Shown here one piece after another: positions 24,992 through 33,498 of a stretch of DNA of 39,236 bases. Location: positions 1-39,236 of the forward strand of contig DASXUF010000177.1 of assembly GCA_036504975.1 (NCBI GenBank), given 5' to 3'. Both the position numbers and the translations under genes were made by a program. Origin of the DNA: Candidatus Binatia bacterium (GTDB lineage: Bacteria > Desulfobacterota > Binatia > UBA9968). The number at the start of each line of letters is the position of its first letter. Positions within the stretch are counted from its first letter, which is position 1. Below the pieces are notes generated by a model. It saw only the letters and a program-made list of their open reading frames with translations, had not been told where the DNA came from and did no database searches.

Positions 24992-26005
24992 TCACCGTGT
25001 CTTAAAGATCTCCTGAAAGAGCTTCACGTTTTCTGAAAAATATTTATAGTCGTCGGGTCGCTCCACCACGCGCTGAAAACCGCGAAAGAGGCGCGTTGGT
25101 TTGGGTTCCACGTCCTTACGAACGGGAATTCTCTGAAACCCCACGAGCATTTCTTGCCCTTCTTTTGAGAGGAGAAAGTCGAGGAAGAGCCTGGCCGCAT
25201 TTGGGTTGGGGGCTTTCGACCCGATCATGAGCGGATCGATCTCGACCACCGCGGGTTCGAGCGCAACCCAGTCCATGGGGCCTCCCTTAAATTTCTCCCT
25301 TTCAACCGTGTGGGCGTACGCAATCACGAGGGGATATTGCCCGGCGCCCGTGAAGGTAACCCTTTCCGTGTTGCCTCGAGAGAGCACAGGGTCCTGAGCC
25401 GCGAGTTTCTTCATGTAATCGATAGCCTTTTCTCTGCCCCAGGCTGACATAAGACCTTGAAGCAGGAGATAGGCTTCGTTGTCCATCGAAATCTTTCCGC
25501 CCTTCCATTTGGGATCCAAGAGGGCCTCGTACGTGCGCGGAACTTCCTCGCTCTTCACGAGCTTCGTATTGTAACCCAGAGCATTAGGGACGACATAATG
25601 AACGTGCCAGAAACCCTGTTTGTCGAACAGGTCGAGCTCGATCATCCTGGTTTCCGGCGACAAGTAAGCGGCGAGGAGATTTTTTTCCTTAAAGGCCTGG
25701 ATCATCTCGCCTCTTCCACCCACCACGTCAAAGCCGAACCTCCCCGCCCGGGCCTCGGTGAGCACCTTATTCATCAGCGCGCCGCCCCCGGAGCGGAAGA
25801 GCGTCGGCTTGATAAACGCGTATTTCTTTTGAAAGGCTTCTACGATCGGCTGGCTTTGATCGAAAGTCATGGAGGTATACCAAATTATTTCACGCTCTTT
25901 TTTGGCGCCCTCGATGACCCTGGGATCGGAGCTCACTTGAGCGAAGACGTTTATCGAGAGCGCGAGCAACGCAATAACCAAAGCAGTCAAGAATCGGGTT
26001 TGCAT
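24992..26005 (-). CDS. Iron-type (family 1) extracellular solute-binding protein
   Basis: This 337-aa protein has a signal peptide (FLTALVIALLALSINVFAQ) and a strong AAGGAGGG site before ATG 26005. The mature chain begins SSDPRVIEGAKKEREIIWYTSMTFDQSQPIVEAFQKKY, then LFRSGGGALMNKVLTEARAGRFGFDVV and LFLDFLLSKEGQEMLVGFQRIPVRKDV. These are the landmarks of the paralogue at 13182, including the final IPxRK motif. No permease or ATPase lies beside it. It is divergent from the M24 peptidase gene, sharing a 204-bp spacer that may hold promoters for both; a TTGACA occurs at 26136-26141. Confidence 0.86.
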   Translation of the reverse strand: MQTRFLTALVIALLALSINVFAQVSSDPRVIEGAKKEREIIWYTSMTFDQSQPIVEAFQKKYAFIKPTLFRSGGGALMNKVLTEARAGRFGFDVVGGRGEMIQAFKEKNLLAAYLSPETRMIELDLFDKQGFWHVHYVVPNALGYNTKLVKSEEVPRTYEALLDPKWKGGKISMDNEAYLLLQGLMSAWGREKAIDYMKKLAAQDPVLSRGNTERVTFTGAGQYPLVIAYAHTVEREKFKGGPMDWVALEPAVVEIDPLMIGSKAPNPNAARLFLDFLLSKEGQEMLVGFQRIPVRKDVEPKPTRLFRGFQRVVERPDDYKYFSENVKLFQEIFKTR

Positions 26006-26209
26006 CGTAGAACCCTCCTTCTAACTGACCTTTGAGCCAAACGTTTCGATCTCGCCGTCTTATCAAACGTTGCGACTAGCCTCGCCTATAACAGCCCCGT
26101 TCGGGTGTCAACAGTTATTTCGAACCCATCCTCTATTGACATGGGGAACTTTAAACAATAGTTCTCCGGCTGAAGAGTGCTGGGTTTGAGTTCTTTTCGG
26201 AGGTGAGAC

Positions 26210-27340
26210 GTGGAAGCTCCGTTCCCTGAGAGCGAGTATCAAGCGCGCTACGAGCGAGCGCAACAGCTCATGGAGTGCGCCGGTCTTGAAGCCTTGGTCG
26301 TGTCCGGCAAGGACAACTACTGGTATTTTACCGGCCTCATCAGCTATCAGTTCGATCACCTCATGCGTCCGCAGATCTGCATCCTGCCGAAGGACGGCAA
26401 GCCCCTGGTTTTGGTCTATGGGAACGAGCGCGCGAAGGCTCAGTCGCTACCGTGGATCGGGGAGGTCAAAAGCTATGTCGACGTTCCCTTTCCTCAGGAG
26501 ATGATTCCCAACTCCTTGAAGGAGGTGGGGCTGGGCAGCGCCAAATTAGGTTTCGAGCTCGGCGAGGACCAACGGTTGGGTTTTCCCGTGACCTATCTCT
26601 CGGCGCTGAGAGAAGCTCTTCCCAAAGCGGAAATCCTCGACGCTTCTCCGAGTCTTTGTGAACTACGAATCATCAAAACGCCCCGAGAGACCGCCGCGAT
26701 GCGGCGCGCCTGTGAAATCTCCATGAAGGCCTACGATCGCTGTTTACCTCAGCTCAGAGCCGGAATGACCCGGCGCGAAGTCGCCGAACGTCTTTTTATC
26801 GCCATGATCGAAGAGGGCGCAAATCCACGCGTCCCGGGATTTCTCATGCTCAACGCGTCGACCGCCTACGACGACAAGCGCTATGGAAAATGCGACCGCA
26901 TGATCGCGGATTTTGGCGCTTGCTACGAAGGCTATTTCGGCGACATCACGCGGATGGCCATCTTCGGACCGCCCACCCCGGATCAAAGAAAAGAGCACCA
27001 AGTCGCCTGTGATCTTATCCGACGCTGTAGCGAGGCGATGAGGCCGGGCGCGCCGATCGCCGAGCTATCGCGCATCGCCAACCGCGAGCTCGAGCAAAGA
27101 GGCTATCCGATCGTTGAAAGCCCGAAGAGAATCGGCCATGGGATCGGCCTTGCCCGCGCCGAGCCGCCGTCGCTAAATGAAGCAGAGAAAGCCGTTCACA
27201 AGCCCGGGATGATCCTGGCGCTCGAACCTAAGGTCCGGACAGCCAAAGGATCGGTTCATCTCGAGGAGGACGTTCTCATCACTGACAACGGCGCCGAGTT
27301 TTTGACCTCCGGGGCGGAAGAGCTACGCGTCATAGAGTAA
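26210..27340 (+). CDS. M24-family (Xaa-Pro peptidase/creatinase-like) metallohydrolase
   Basis: This 376-aa protein has an N-terminal creatinase-like domain (about residues 10-150) and a C-terminal pita-bread catalytic domain. All five metal ligands are present: D234 and D245 (ADFGACYEGYFGD), H310 (IGHGIGL), E339 (ALEPKV) and E353 (LEED), so it is likely an active dinuclear enzyme. Substrates in the family range from Xaa-Pro dipeptides to creatine and DMSP-like compounds. The start is GTG 26210 after GGAGGTGA. It is followed after 2 bp by the cyclodeaminase-family gene, so the two form one unit, perhaps for degrading a proline-like or amino-acid derivative. Confidence 0.88.
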   Translation: MEAPFPESEYQARYERAQQLMECAGLEALVVSGKDNYWYFTGLISYQFDHLMRPQICILPKDGKPLVLVYGNERAKAQSLPWIGEVKSYVDVPFPQEMIPNSLKEVGLGSAKLGFELGEDQRLGFPVTYLSALREALPKAEILDASPSLCELRIIKTPRETAAMRRACEISMKAYDRCLPQLRAGMTRREVAERLFIAMIEEGANPRVPGFLMLNASTAYDDKRYGKCDRMIADFGACYEGYFGDITRMAIFGPPTPDQRKEHQVACDLIRRCSEAMRPGAPIAELSRIANRELEQRGYPIVESPKRIGHGIGLARAEPPSLNEAEKAVHKPGMILALEPKVRTAKGSVHLEEDVLITDNGAEFLTSGAEELRVIE

Positions 27341-27342
27341 CG

Positions 27343-28338
27343 ATGCAGCAAAAGGGCGTCATTTACCTCTCCAACCAGGACGTAAAGAATCTTCTAGATC
27401 TCAAGACGGCCGTTGAGATCACGGCGCAAGCGCTGCGCGACCATCACGAAGGCCGCATCGTATGGTCGAAGCCCGAAGACCTGGCGATCAAGCCTGACCG
27501 CGGTTGGCAGTATTGGGTGACCGGATGCGCCCTCGGCGAGCAATCAGTTGCCGGGTTTCGCTTGAGAGCGATCAAAGCCGAAGGTGGCAGCCGCGATCCC
27601 TCCAGACCTCCCAGGGGACCTCGGCGTATTCTCATTCTCAGCGATCGCGAAGGCGGGGAAATCGTCGCGATCATGGACGAAGACTGGTGCCACTCGGTCA
27701 GAACCGCGGCCGCGGCAACCGTGGCATGCCAGGTTCTTGCGCGAAAAGGCTCCACCAAGCTCGCTCTGCTGGGAGCCGGCGATACCGCGCGCGCGACGCT
27801 GCCCGTCATGGCCAAGGCTTTCAATTTACAAGACGTGCGTGTGACGTCGCGAAGCCCGGAATCACGCCGGAGTTTTGCGCGGGAGCTGAGCGCTGAGCTC
27901 CATCTTCAAATCAGGCCCATCGACACGACGGAGGAAGCTCTTGCGGGCGCCGACATGGTCATCTCCGCCACGACGACGACGGAGCCTTTCATCCAGGAGG
28001 CGTGGCTGGGAAAAGGCGTTTTCGTTTATTCGATCGGCAAACATCAGGAATTGGAAAACGCGGCTTACAAGAACGTCGACAAGTTCGTCGTCGATAGCTG
28101 GGAGCACTGCAAAAAGAAATCCGACCTGGATCGGATGCTCAAGGAGGGCTTCCTGACCGACAAGGATGTCTATGCGGAGCTTCCCGAACTGATCGCCCGG
28201 ACAAAACCCGCGAGGGAATCGGATCGAGAGCGCATCTTCATGCGCGCCATCGGTCTGGTCAACCAGGACATCGCCATTGCCGACTGGCTTTATCGGCGCG
28301 CGCTGGATACAGGGGCGGGAACGCTTTTACCTTACTAG
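27343..28338 (+). CDS. Ornithine cyclodeaminase/mu-crystallin-family protein
   Basis: This 331-aa NAD(P)-binding protein has the N-terminal VIYLSNQDVKNLLDLKTAVEITAQAL and the family stretch MDEDWCHSVRTAAAATVACQVLA. The Rossmann motif LALLGAGDTARA (142-151) and ADMVISATTTTEPFI follow. Family members make L-proline from ornithine, or reduce ketimines, or act as alanine or lysine dehydrogenases. Residues that would fix the substrate cannot be read with certainty. It begins 2 bp after the M24 gene, which supports a joint role in amino-compound breakdown. It ends face to face with the DUF255 gene. Confidence 0.87.
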   Translation: MQQKGVIYLSNQDVKNLLDLKTAVEITAQALRDHHEGRIVWSKPEDLAIKPDRGWQYWVTGCALGEQSVAGFRLRAIKAEGGSRDPSRPPRGPRRILILSDREGGEIVAIMDEDWCHSVRTAAAATVACQVLARKGSTKLALLGAGDTARATLPVMAKAFNLQDVRVTSRSPESRRSFARELSAELHLQIRPIDTTEEALAGADMVISATTTTEPFIQEAWLGKGVFVYSIGKHQELENAAYKNVDKFVVDSWEHCKKKSDLDRMLKEGFLTDKDVYAELPELIARTKPARESDRERIFMRAIGLVNQDIAIADWLYRRALDTGAGTLLPY

Positions 28339-28349
28339 ACTTTGGCGGT

Positions 28350-30398
28350 CTATTCTTCCAATAATTTTCTGAGATCTTCCCACTCCGTCACCGGCTGGGA
28401 GCAGGTGAAGTTGTGGCAAACATAGACCGTGGGCCTGCCGTTGAGCTGACCCTTGCCGGCGAGTAGCGGCGACACCTTGTCCAGAGACTGATCCGGATCG
28501 ATCGTCTGTAGAGTTTGGTTCGGCAGGTAGAGCGAATGGATTTTTCTTAGCAGATTGGTCGCGGTCGGATCGTCTCGCTTCCCTACTATGATGATCTCCT
28601 TGGGCTTCTCAAGATAAAAATCGAGCGCGGACAGCATATGGGCGAAGCCGAACGGCTGTTGCTCCATAGCGTCGTAATAAATGCGCAGTGTTTTTTCCGC
28701 TCTCTTGAGGTACCCTTCCTGCCCCGTGTAGTGGTAGAGCCTGAGTAAGAGCTGCGTGGCGATCGCGTTTCCGGATGGCACAGAGCCGTCGAAGGCCGGC
28801 TTGGTGCGGCTGATGAGCTGCTCGTTCGACTTTCCCGTGTAGAAAAAAGCGCCGCCGATGTCGTCCCAGAACTCACGGACCATCGTGTCGGCGATGTTGA
28901 CCGCGCGTTGCAAGTCGGAGCGTTCCAATGTGACCTCGTAAAGATCGAGGAACCCCGCCGCGATAAAAGCGTAATCGTCAAGGTAGCCAAGAAGCTTTGC
29001 CTTCCCGTCTTTGTAAGTATGGAGCAAGAGGCCGTCGCGGAACATTCTGGCGAAAATGAAATCGACCGTGTTCCGCGCGGCGTCCAGGGATACGGGCGAT
29101 TCTAAGACTTTGCTCGCTTCCGCCAGGCCGGAAAGCATAAGCCCGTTCCACGAGGCGATAATTTTTTCATCGCGGAACGGCTTCACTCTTTTTTCTCTTT
29201 CTTCGAACAATTTCTTCTTGGCGCCCGTGAGCACAGCCTCGATCTCGCTTGCTTCTTTGCGGAAAAAGCGCGCTGCCTGTTCAAGCGTCAGGACCGGATG
29301 AAGAATGTTTTTGCCCTCGAAATTCCCGAACTCGCTCACGCCATAGACGCGGCAGAATATCTCGCCGGCCTCCTCGCCGAGGATACGCATCACCTCGTCC
29401 TCAGTCCAAACGAAGAACTTTCCTTCTTCGCCTTCGCTGTCGGCGTCCTGCGTGGAATAAAAGCCGCCCTCGGAATGCAGCATCTCGCGCAGCAGATACG
29501 CCAGTGTCTCTTCGACCACATTCTTGAACAGAGGCGCGCCCGTGATGGCGAAGGCTTGCGCGTAGCTGCGCAGGAGCTGGGCGTTGTCGTAGAGCATCTT
29601 CTCGAAATGAGGCACCAGCCATTTTTCATCCACGGAATAGCGGTGGAAGCCGCCGCCGAGATGATCGTAGATGCCGCCTTCGGCCATCCGCGTGAGCGTG
29701 TGGACGATCGTGTCGAGGAAGCGCTGGTTCTTGGACTTCCGATGGGCCCGCATGAACAGATCGTAGACTCCGGCGTTGGGGAACTTCGGCGCCCTGCCGA
29801 AGCCGCCGTGCTCGGGGTCATAGGCTTGCGCGAGACTCTCCGCGCTCCGGGCGATGATATCGGGAGCGAAAGGCCGGCTGCTCTCGGCAAGACTCGTCAT
29901 GCGACCCAGCGCGCTGACGATCTGCTCGACGCTCTTGGTCACATCGTCGGGTCTCTCCCGATATGCCTGAACGATGGCGTTTAGGATTCTCGGAAAGCCC
30001 GGCATGCCGTGGCGGTCCTCCGGCGGAAAATAAGTGCCGCCAAAGAACGGCTTGCCTTCTGGCGTTAAAAATACGGTCATCGGCCAGCCGCCGCGCCCAG
30101 TGAGCATCTGTACGGCGTTCATGTAGATCTCGTCCAGGTCCGGACGCTCCTCCCGGTCCACTTTGATGTTGACGAAATTCTCATTCATCAACTTTGCGAT
30201 CTCTTCGTTCTCGAATGACTCCTTTTCCATCACGTGGCACCAATGACAGGCGGAGTATCCGATGCTGAGCACGACCGGTTTGTTCTCGCTCTTGGCTTTT
30301 TGAAAAGCATCTTCGCCCCAGGGATACCAATCGACCGGGTTGTGGGCGTGTTGCTGAAGATAGGGGCTGCTCTCGCGGACGAGGCGGTTGGTGTGCAT
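28350..30398 (-). CDS. DUF255 thioredoxin-domain protein (YyaL/SPATA20-like)
   Basis: This 682-aa protein has an N-terminal thioredoxin-like domain: [25 protein letters not shown], the redox motif CHWC at residues 51-54, and [27 protein letters not shown]. From about residue 170 onward it has an alpha/alpha six-barrel related to N-acylglucosamine 2-epimerases and cellobiose epimerases ([40 protein letters not shown]). The length matches the family. The biochemical role is not settled; there is no obvious signal peptide, so it is probably cytoplasmic. The cold-shock gene lies 76 bp upstream on the same strand. Confidence 0.93.
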   Translation of the reverse strand: MHTNRLVRESSPYLQQHAHNPVDWYPWGEDAFQKAKSENKPVVLSIGYSACHWCHVMEKESFENEEIAKLMNENFVNIKVDREERPDLDEIYMNAVQMLTGRGGWPMTVFLTPEGKPFFGGTYFPPEDRHGMPGFPRILNAIVQAYRERPDDVTKSVEQIVSALGRMTSLAESSRPFAPDIIARSAESLAQAYDPEHGGFGRAPKFPNAGVYDLFMRAHRKSKNQRFLDTIVHTLTRMAEGGIYDHLGGGFHRYSVDEKWLVPHFEKMLYDNAQLLRSYAQAFAITGAPLFKNVVEETLAYLLREMLHSEGGFYSTQDADSEGEEGKFFVWTEDEVMRILGEEAGEIFCRVYGVSEFGNFEGKNILHPVLTLEQAARFFRKEASEIEAVLTGAKKKLFEEREKRVKPFRDEKIIASWNGLMLSGLAEASKVLESPVSLDAARNTVDFIFARMFRDGLLLHTYKDGKAKLLGYLDDYAFIAAGFLDLYEVTLERSDLQRAVNIADTMVREFWDDIGGAFFYTGKSNEQLISRTKPAFDGSVPSGNAIATQLLLRLYHYTGQEGYLKRAEKTLRIYYDAMEQQPFGFAHMLSALDFYLEKPKEIIIVGKRDDPTATNLLRKIHSLYLPNQTLQTIDPDQSLDKVSPLLAGKGQLNGRPTVYVCHNFTCSQPVTEWEDLRKLLEE

Positions 30399-30474
30399 GA
30401 TTTTTCCCGTCTGCGGCGGAAGACGAGACGATTGGCTCGCGGTGCTCGGCTTGATGAAGCCGGCTGCTTTCAGC

Positions 30475-30678
30475 CTAGCGCAGTTTGAGGTCGAAGGCTA
30501 CGGGGCCTTTGTCGCCGCGGCGGGTCTGAAATTGCACCGCATCGCGCTCATTCAAATCCTCGAACTGCACGCGCGGCGCAAGGCTGCTGCGATGGAAAAA
30601 GACGTCGTCGCTGCCGTCGTCGGGAACGATGAACCCAAAGCCCTTATCTCGGATAATTTTTTTTATCGTTCCGGTCAT
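30475..30678 (-). CDS. Cold-shock-domain (CspA-family) protein
   Basis: This 67-aa single-domain nucleic-acid-binding protein has RNP1 as [12 protein letters not shown] and RNP2 as [10 protein letters not shown]. It acts as an RNA chaperone. The start is [10 protein letters not shown] rather than the usual MxxGTVKWFN: the tryptophan on the binding face is replaced by isoleucine (KKII), seen in some divergent Csp proteins. A GAAGGGAG ribosome-binding site precedes the ATG. It is divergent from ispH. Confidence 0.9.
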   Translation of the reverse strand: MTGTIKKIIRDKGFGFIVPDDGSDDVFFHRSSLAPRVQFEDLNERDAVQFQTRRGDKGPVAFDLKLR

Positions 30679-30794
30679 ATCGGCCGCTCCCTTCTATCGA
30701 TCGAAACTTAGAGTCTCCTATCCCCTTTTCCCAGAGCGTGCAAGGACTTCGACTCGTTCTTGACAGCCTCCGGCCCTTCATCCACACTAAACTC

Positions 30795-31733
30795 ATGCCG
30801 GTGAAAAAGGTGATCGTCGCCCAGCCGCGGGGATTTTGTGCTGGGGTCGAGATGGCGATCGAGACGGTGGAGCGTGCGCTCAAGAAATACGGCGCGCCGC
30901 TCTATGTTTTCCACGAGATCGTGCACAATCGCCACGTCGTGCAAGACTTCATCAAGCGCGGCGTAACCTTCGTTCAGACGGTGGACCAAGTTCCGGCCGG
31001 GGCGAAGCTGATTTTCAGCGCCCATGGCGTTGCGCCCGCGGTGTTGCGGCGGGCGCGCGAGCGTCGCGTCGAGATCGTCATCGACGCGACCTGCCCGCTG
31101 GTTGAAAAAGTCCACCGGGAGGTGCGGAAGTTCGCGGCGCAGGGTTATGGGATCATACTCGTCGGACACGAAGACCACGACGAGATCGTGGGCACGAGCG
31201 GCGAGGCGCCGGAGCGAATTCAGATCGTCGCCACGGGGAAAGAGGCTGAAAAGATCCGCGTTGCTGATCCGGAGAAGGTTGTGGTTCTGACTCAAACTAC
31301 TCTCAGCGTGGACGATACTCGAGAAATCATCGATGTTCTCAAGCGAAGATTTCCCCGAATGGTGACGCCGTCGAAAGAGGATATCTGCTACGCGACGCAG
31401 AACCGCCAGGACGCGGTGAAGCAGCTTGCCCGCGAGGTCGATCTCGTGCTCGTGATCGGATCGGCCAACAGCGAGAACTCGAACCAGCTTTGCCGCGTGG
31501 CGCGCGCCCGGGGCATTCCCGCCTATCTCATCAACGACATCAGCGATGCCGACCCCGATTGGCTTCACGGAGTGGAGCGCGTCGGCATCACCTCCGGCGC
31601 CTCGGCGCCCGACCGGTTGGTATGGGAGTCGGCGGATTTTTTCAAACAGCACGGCGCCGAAGTTTCCACGAGCGGGTTTGTCGAAGAGAACGTTCATTTT
31701 GCTCTGCCGAGCGAGATTGCCGATACGCCTTGA
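30795..31733 (+). CDS. ispH: 4-hydroxy-3-methylbut-2-enyl diphosphate reductase
   Basis: IspH (LytB) performs the last step of the non-mevalonate isoprenoid pathway, making IPP and DMAPP from HMBPP with an iron-sulfur cluster. The 312-aa protein has the three cluster cysteines C15 (PRGFCAG), C100 (DATCP) and C198 (EDICYATQNRQ). Substrate-site segments include FHEIVHN, FSAHGV, GHEDHDEIVG and ASAPDRLV. The start ATG 30795 gives the family N-terminus KKVIVAQPRGFCAGV; a longer frame adds an unsupported extension. It shares its 116-bp upstream spacer with the cold-shock gene. Confidence 0.96.
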   Translation: MPVKKVIVAQPRGFCAGVEMAIETVERALKKYGAPLYVFHEIVHNRHVVQDFIKRGVTFVQTVDQVPAGAKLIFSAHGVAPAVLRRARERRVEIVIDATCPLVEKVHREVRKFAAQGYGIILVGHEDHDEIVGTSGEAPERIQIVATGKEAEKIRVADPEKVVVLTQTTLSVDDTREIIDVLKRRFPRMVTPSKEDICYATQNRQDAVKQLAREVDLVLVIGSANSENSNQLCRVARARGIPAYLINDISDADPDWLHGVERVGITSGASAPDRLVWESADFFKQHGAEVSTSGFVEENVHFALPSEIADTP

Positions 31734-31787
31734 ATCCAAACGACCGGCCATGCTACACCATTGTTTCGCGCGAAAAGAGGAAGAGCC

Positions 31788-32177
31788 ATGAACCGCATCG
31801 TCCATATCGCCGTAAAAGTCGACGACCTGGAGACAAGCAGCGAGTTTTACCAGAAAGTCTTCGGCTTCGCGCCGATGGACAATGCCAAAGTCCGAGACCA
31901 CACATCGTTTCATTTGAGCGACGGCACGATCGACCTGGCGCTGATCAAGTACGACAGCGAACAGTCGGCCGAATCGAAGGCCGCGGGCCCGGGTCCCTGC
32001 ATCCATCACATCGGCATAGAGGTGGATGACGTGAATGAGTACCTGGCCCAAATCCAGAAGTTCGGCTGCGAAATCATCAGCGACCCGGGCGTGATACCGA
32101 TCAAGTTCCGCGCCCCCGGCGGAACCGTTCTGGAGATCGTTCCCCGGCAAAGGTACAAAAAACCCACGCTGGACTAG
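31788..32177 (+). CDS. VOC-family metalloprotein, methylmalonyl-CoA epimerase-like
   Basis: This 129-aa protein starts at ATG 31788 with AGAGGAAGAG upstream. The N-terminus IVHIAVKVDDLETSSEFYQKVFGF is the VOC start, and the second module has CIHHIGIEVDDVNEYLAQIQKFG. Likely metal ligands are H6, one of the His pair in CIHHIG, and the Glu in TVLEIVPRQ. It resembles epimerase/glyoxalase-like proteins of one-domain length. It is not obviously a close duplicate of the VOC protein at 1214. It lies 54 bp after ispH; the substrate is unknown. Confidence 0.83.
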   Translation: MNRIVHIAVKVDDLETSSEFYQKVFGFAPMDNAKVRDHTSFHLSDGTIDLALIKYDSEQSAESKAAGPGPCIHHIGIEVDDVNEYLAQIQKFGCEIISDPGVIPIKFRAPGGTVLEIVPRQRYKKPTLD

Positions 32178-32220
32178 ATTCTTACCTTTGAAATGTTAAA
32201 CAGAACGACTTCAAGAAAAT

Positions 32221-32306
32221 TTATCGCGCCAAGACGCCAAGAACGCAAAGTAAGAAATATTTTCTGTTTCTCCGAACTTGGCGCGCTTTGCGTCTTTGCG
32301 CGAGGC
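32221..32306. repeat. Imperfect 30-bp palindromic intergenic repeat (REP-like)
   Basis: The left arm (32221-32250) contains GCGCCAAGACGCCAAG and AACGCAAAG. The right arm (32277-32306) contains CTTGGCGCGCTTTGCG and TCTTTGCGCGAG. The arms pair over about 30 positions with a handful of mismatches around a 26-nt AT-rich centre. Each arm is itself built of short CTTTGCG/CTTGGCG units. Sequences of this style are widespread between genes in uncultured bacteria, where they act as mobile or REP-like palindromes. It lies between the VOC gene and the glutaredoxin-DinB gene. Confidence 0.7.
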
Positions 32307-32372
32307 ATCTTTTCTGCGATTCGATAAGCGGAATGCAAGCGAAAATTTCAAATATTTTTGGCTAGCTTTCCC

Positions 32373-33128
32373 ATGGATACCGTCAAGGTTTACTATCGCC
32401 CCGGCTGATTTACCTGCGCCAGCACGAAAGAGTTTCTTTCGCAGAGCGGCATACGATTCGAACCCAGGGACATCGAGAACGATCCCGGGGCGCTGGCCGA
32501 GTTGCAAGAGCTGGGCCTTCGCATCGTGCCCGTCACAGTCGTCGGCGACAAAACCGTTTCCGGCTTCGACCGGCTGGAGCTCACCCGCCTTTTTCAACTT
32601 TCTGATCAAAAAGAAAAGCCGGTCGCCGGTCCCTGGCTCTTCGAGACGCTGGATAAAATTCTCACCGCGGTGATCCGGGCCGCGCGCCAGGTCCCGCCCG
32701 AGCGTATGCTTTGGACCACGCCCGATCGCGACCGGCCGTTCAAGGTTTTTTGCTACCACATCGTGGTTGATCCGACCCACGTTCTCGACGCCATCGCGAG
32801 CGGAAAGTACGACGGCAATTTTAAACTCACCTACGCAGAGAAGGCCGAGCCCTTCGGCTCGATGGAAGAGGTGGCGCGTTTCGGTGAAGAGTGCCGCTTC
32901 CGCGTCCTCCAGGCCGCCAAGAATTTGCGTCGCGCGGAGCTCGAGCGGCCGATCGACGGGTACGCAGGAACGACCGACGGCCACGAGCTGTTTTATTTAG
33001 TCTTGAGCCACACCGGCCATCATTTGCGCCAGCTTTACGCCATGCTCGGCATGATCGGCGTCGAGCCGGCCGACCCGCTCAAAGAGGAAGACTTCCGCGG
33101 CATACAGATGCCGAAAGAGCTGTGGTAG
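32373..33128 (+). CDS. Putative selenoprotein: glutaredoxin-like domain (UxxC) fused to a DinB-like domain
   Basis: Read from ATG 32373, the frame gives 251 residues with one in-frame TGA at 32406-32408 (residue 12). The start reads MDTVKVYYRPG-U-FTC-ASTKEFL. Glutaredoxins have RPGCxxC at this point, so the TGA replaces the first catalytic cysteine while C15 is kept. The glutaredoxin fold continues past the TGA, with IVPVTVVGDKTVSGFD (cis-proline at P53) and no other stop. Residues from about 85 form a DinB/YfiT-like four-helix domain with candidate metal histidines H129 (CYHIVV), H213 and H217 (SHTGHH). A hairpin suitable as SECIS follows the TGA. The likely role is thiol-dependent redox chemistry joined to a thiol-transferase-type domain. 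A nonsense mutation or sequencing error is the alternative. The ribosome-binding site is weak. Confidence 0.75.
32414..32444 (+). promoter_or_regulatory. Candidate bacterial SECIS hairpin
   Basis: Downstream of the in-frame TGA, CGAAAG (32425-32430) pairs perfectly with CTTTCG (32436-32441) around the 5-nt loop AGTTT. Loop position 2 is G, as expected for SelB recognition. The loop begins 22 nt after the TGA, inside the 16-37 nt range described for bacterial SECIS elements. A lower CTG/CAG helix (32414-32416 with 32442-32444) can extend the stem, with an 8-nt bulge on the 5' side. CTGCG/CGCAG is a competing lower pairing. Confidence 0.6.
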
Positions 33129-33498
33129 AAATTGCCCTTGGGATCGTCGCGTCTTCTTCCCGGCTGCGATAGTTAGAAGATAAAAATTTCTCTTGCCTTT
33201 GATGCAGTAGTCATGTTAGGTGCTCACCAGTTCCATTAACCGTACGGCCCGACCATCAAGGCTCTTACCTTGAACTGTTCGGTGACGGGATCTTAAGCGC
33301 GACGAATTTCGACCGAGTAGAAACCTTGATTCCAACGGAGACCGGATCGGTCCAAGCCGAATTCACGCAGAGGAACTCGGTCTCGGCGGAACAAGCTGGA
33401 TGCTCAATCTCTAGGCAACCACTGATCGTAAAACGGGCAAGTATCTTTTTGTAACCGTTCGGGAGATCGGAAATCATTTGGGTTTTACAAAAAAAAGA
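33129..33498. other. Gene-poor spacer upstream of amtB, with palindromes
   Basis: Apart from the weak minus-strand frame described below, this spacer shows no convincing gene. It holds GACCG-GAT-CGGTC (33340-33352), enclosed by GACCGAG (33311-33317) and CTCGGTC (33376-33382), and GGTG-CT-CACC (33219-33228). These could be operators, for example for an NtrC-type activator of the sigma-54 promoter, but none matches the NtrC consensus well. Confidence 0.3.

Noticed and set aside
28336..28352. TAGAC/GTCTA hairpin between the convergent cyclodeaminase-family and DUF255 genes as a terminator
   Set aside because: The stem is only 5 bp and no T-run follows on either strand.
30708..32150. 480-aa minus-strand frame opposite ispH and the VOC gene
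   Set aside because: Same reasoning: antisense shadow with no recognisable motif, while ispH has all cluster cysteines.
32406..32408. TGA as an inactivating mutation (pseudogene)
   Set aside because: Not excluded, but less likely: the stop falls exactly on the redox Cys codon, the rest of the frame is intact, and a SECIS-like hairpin follows.
32445..32470. GGTTCGAAT-like tRNA T-loop on the minus strand
   Set aside because: The flanking bases do not form a T-stem, and no acceptor or anticodon arm is present. The stretch encodes part of the glutaredoxin domain.
32211..32984. 257-aa minus-strand frame over the repeat and glutaredoxin-DinB gene
   Set aside because: Its C-terminal end is only translated palindromic repeat, and the rest is antisense to conserved domains.
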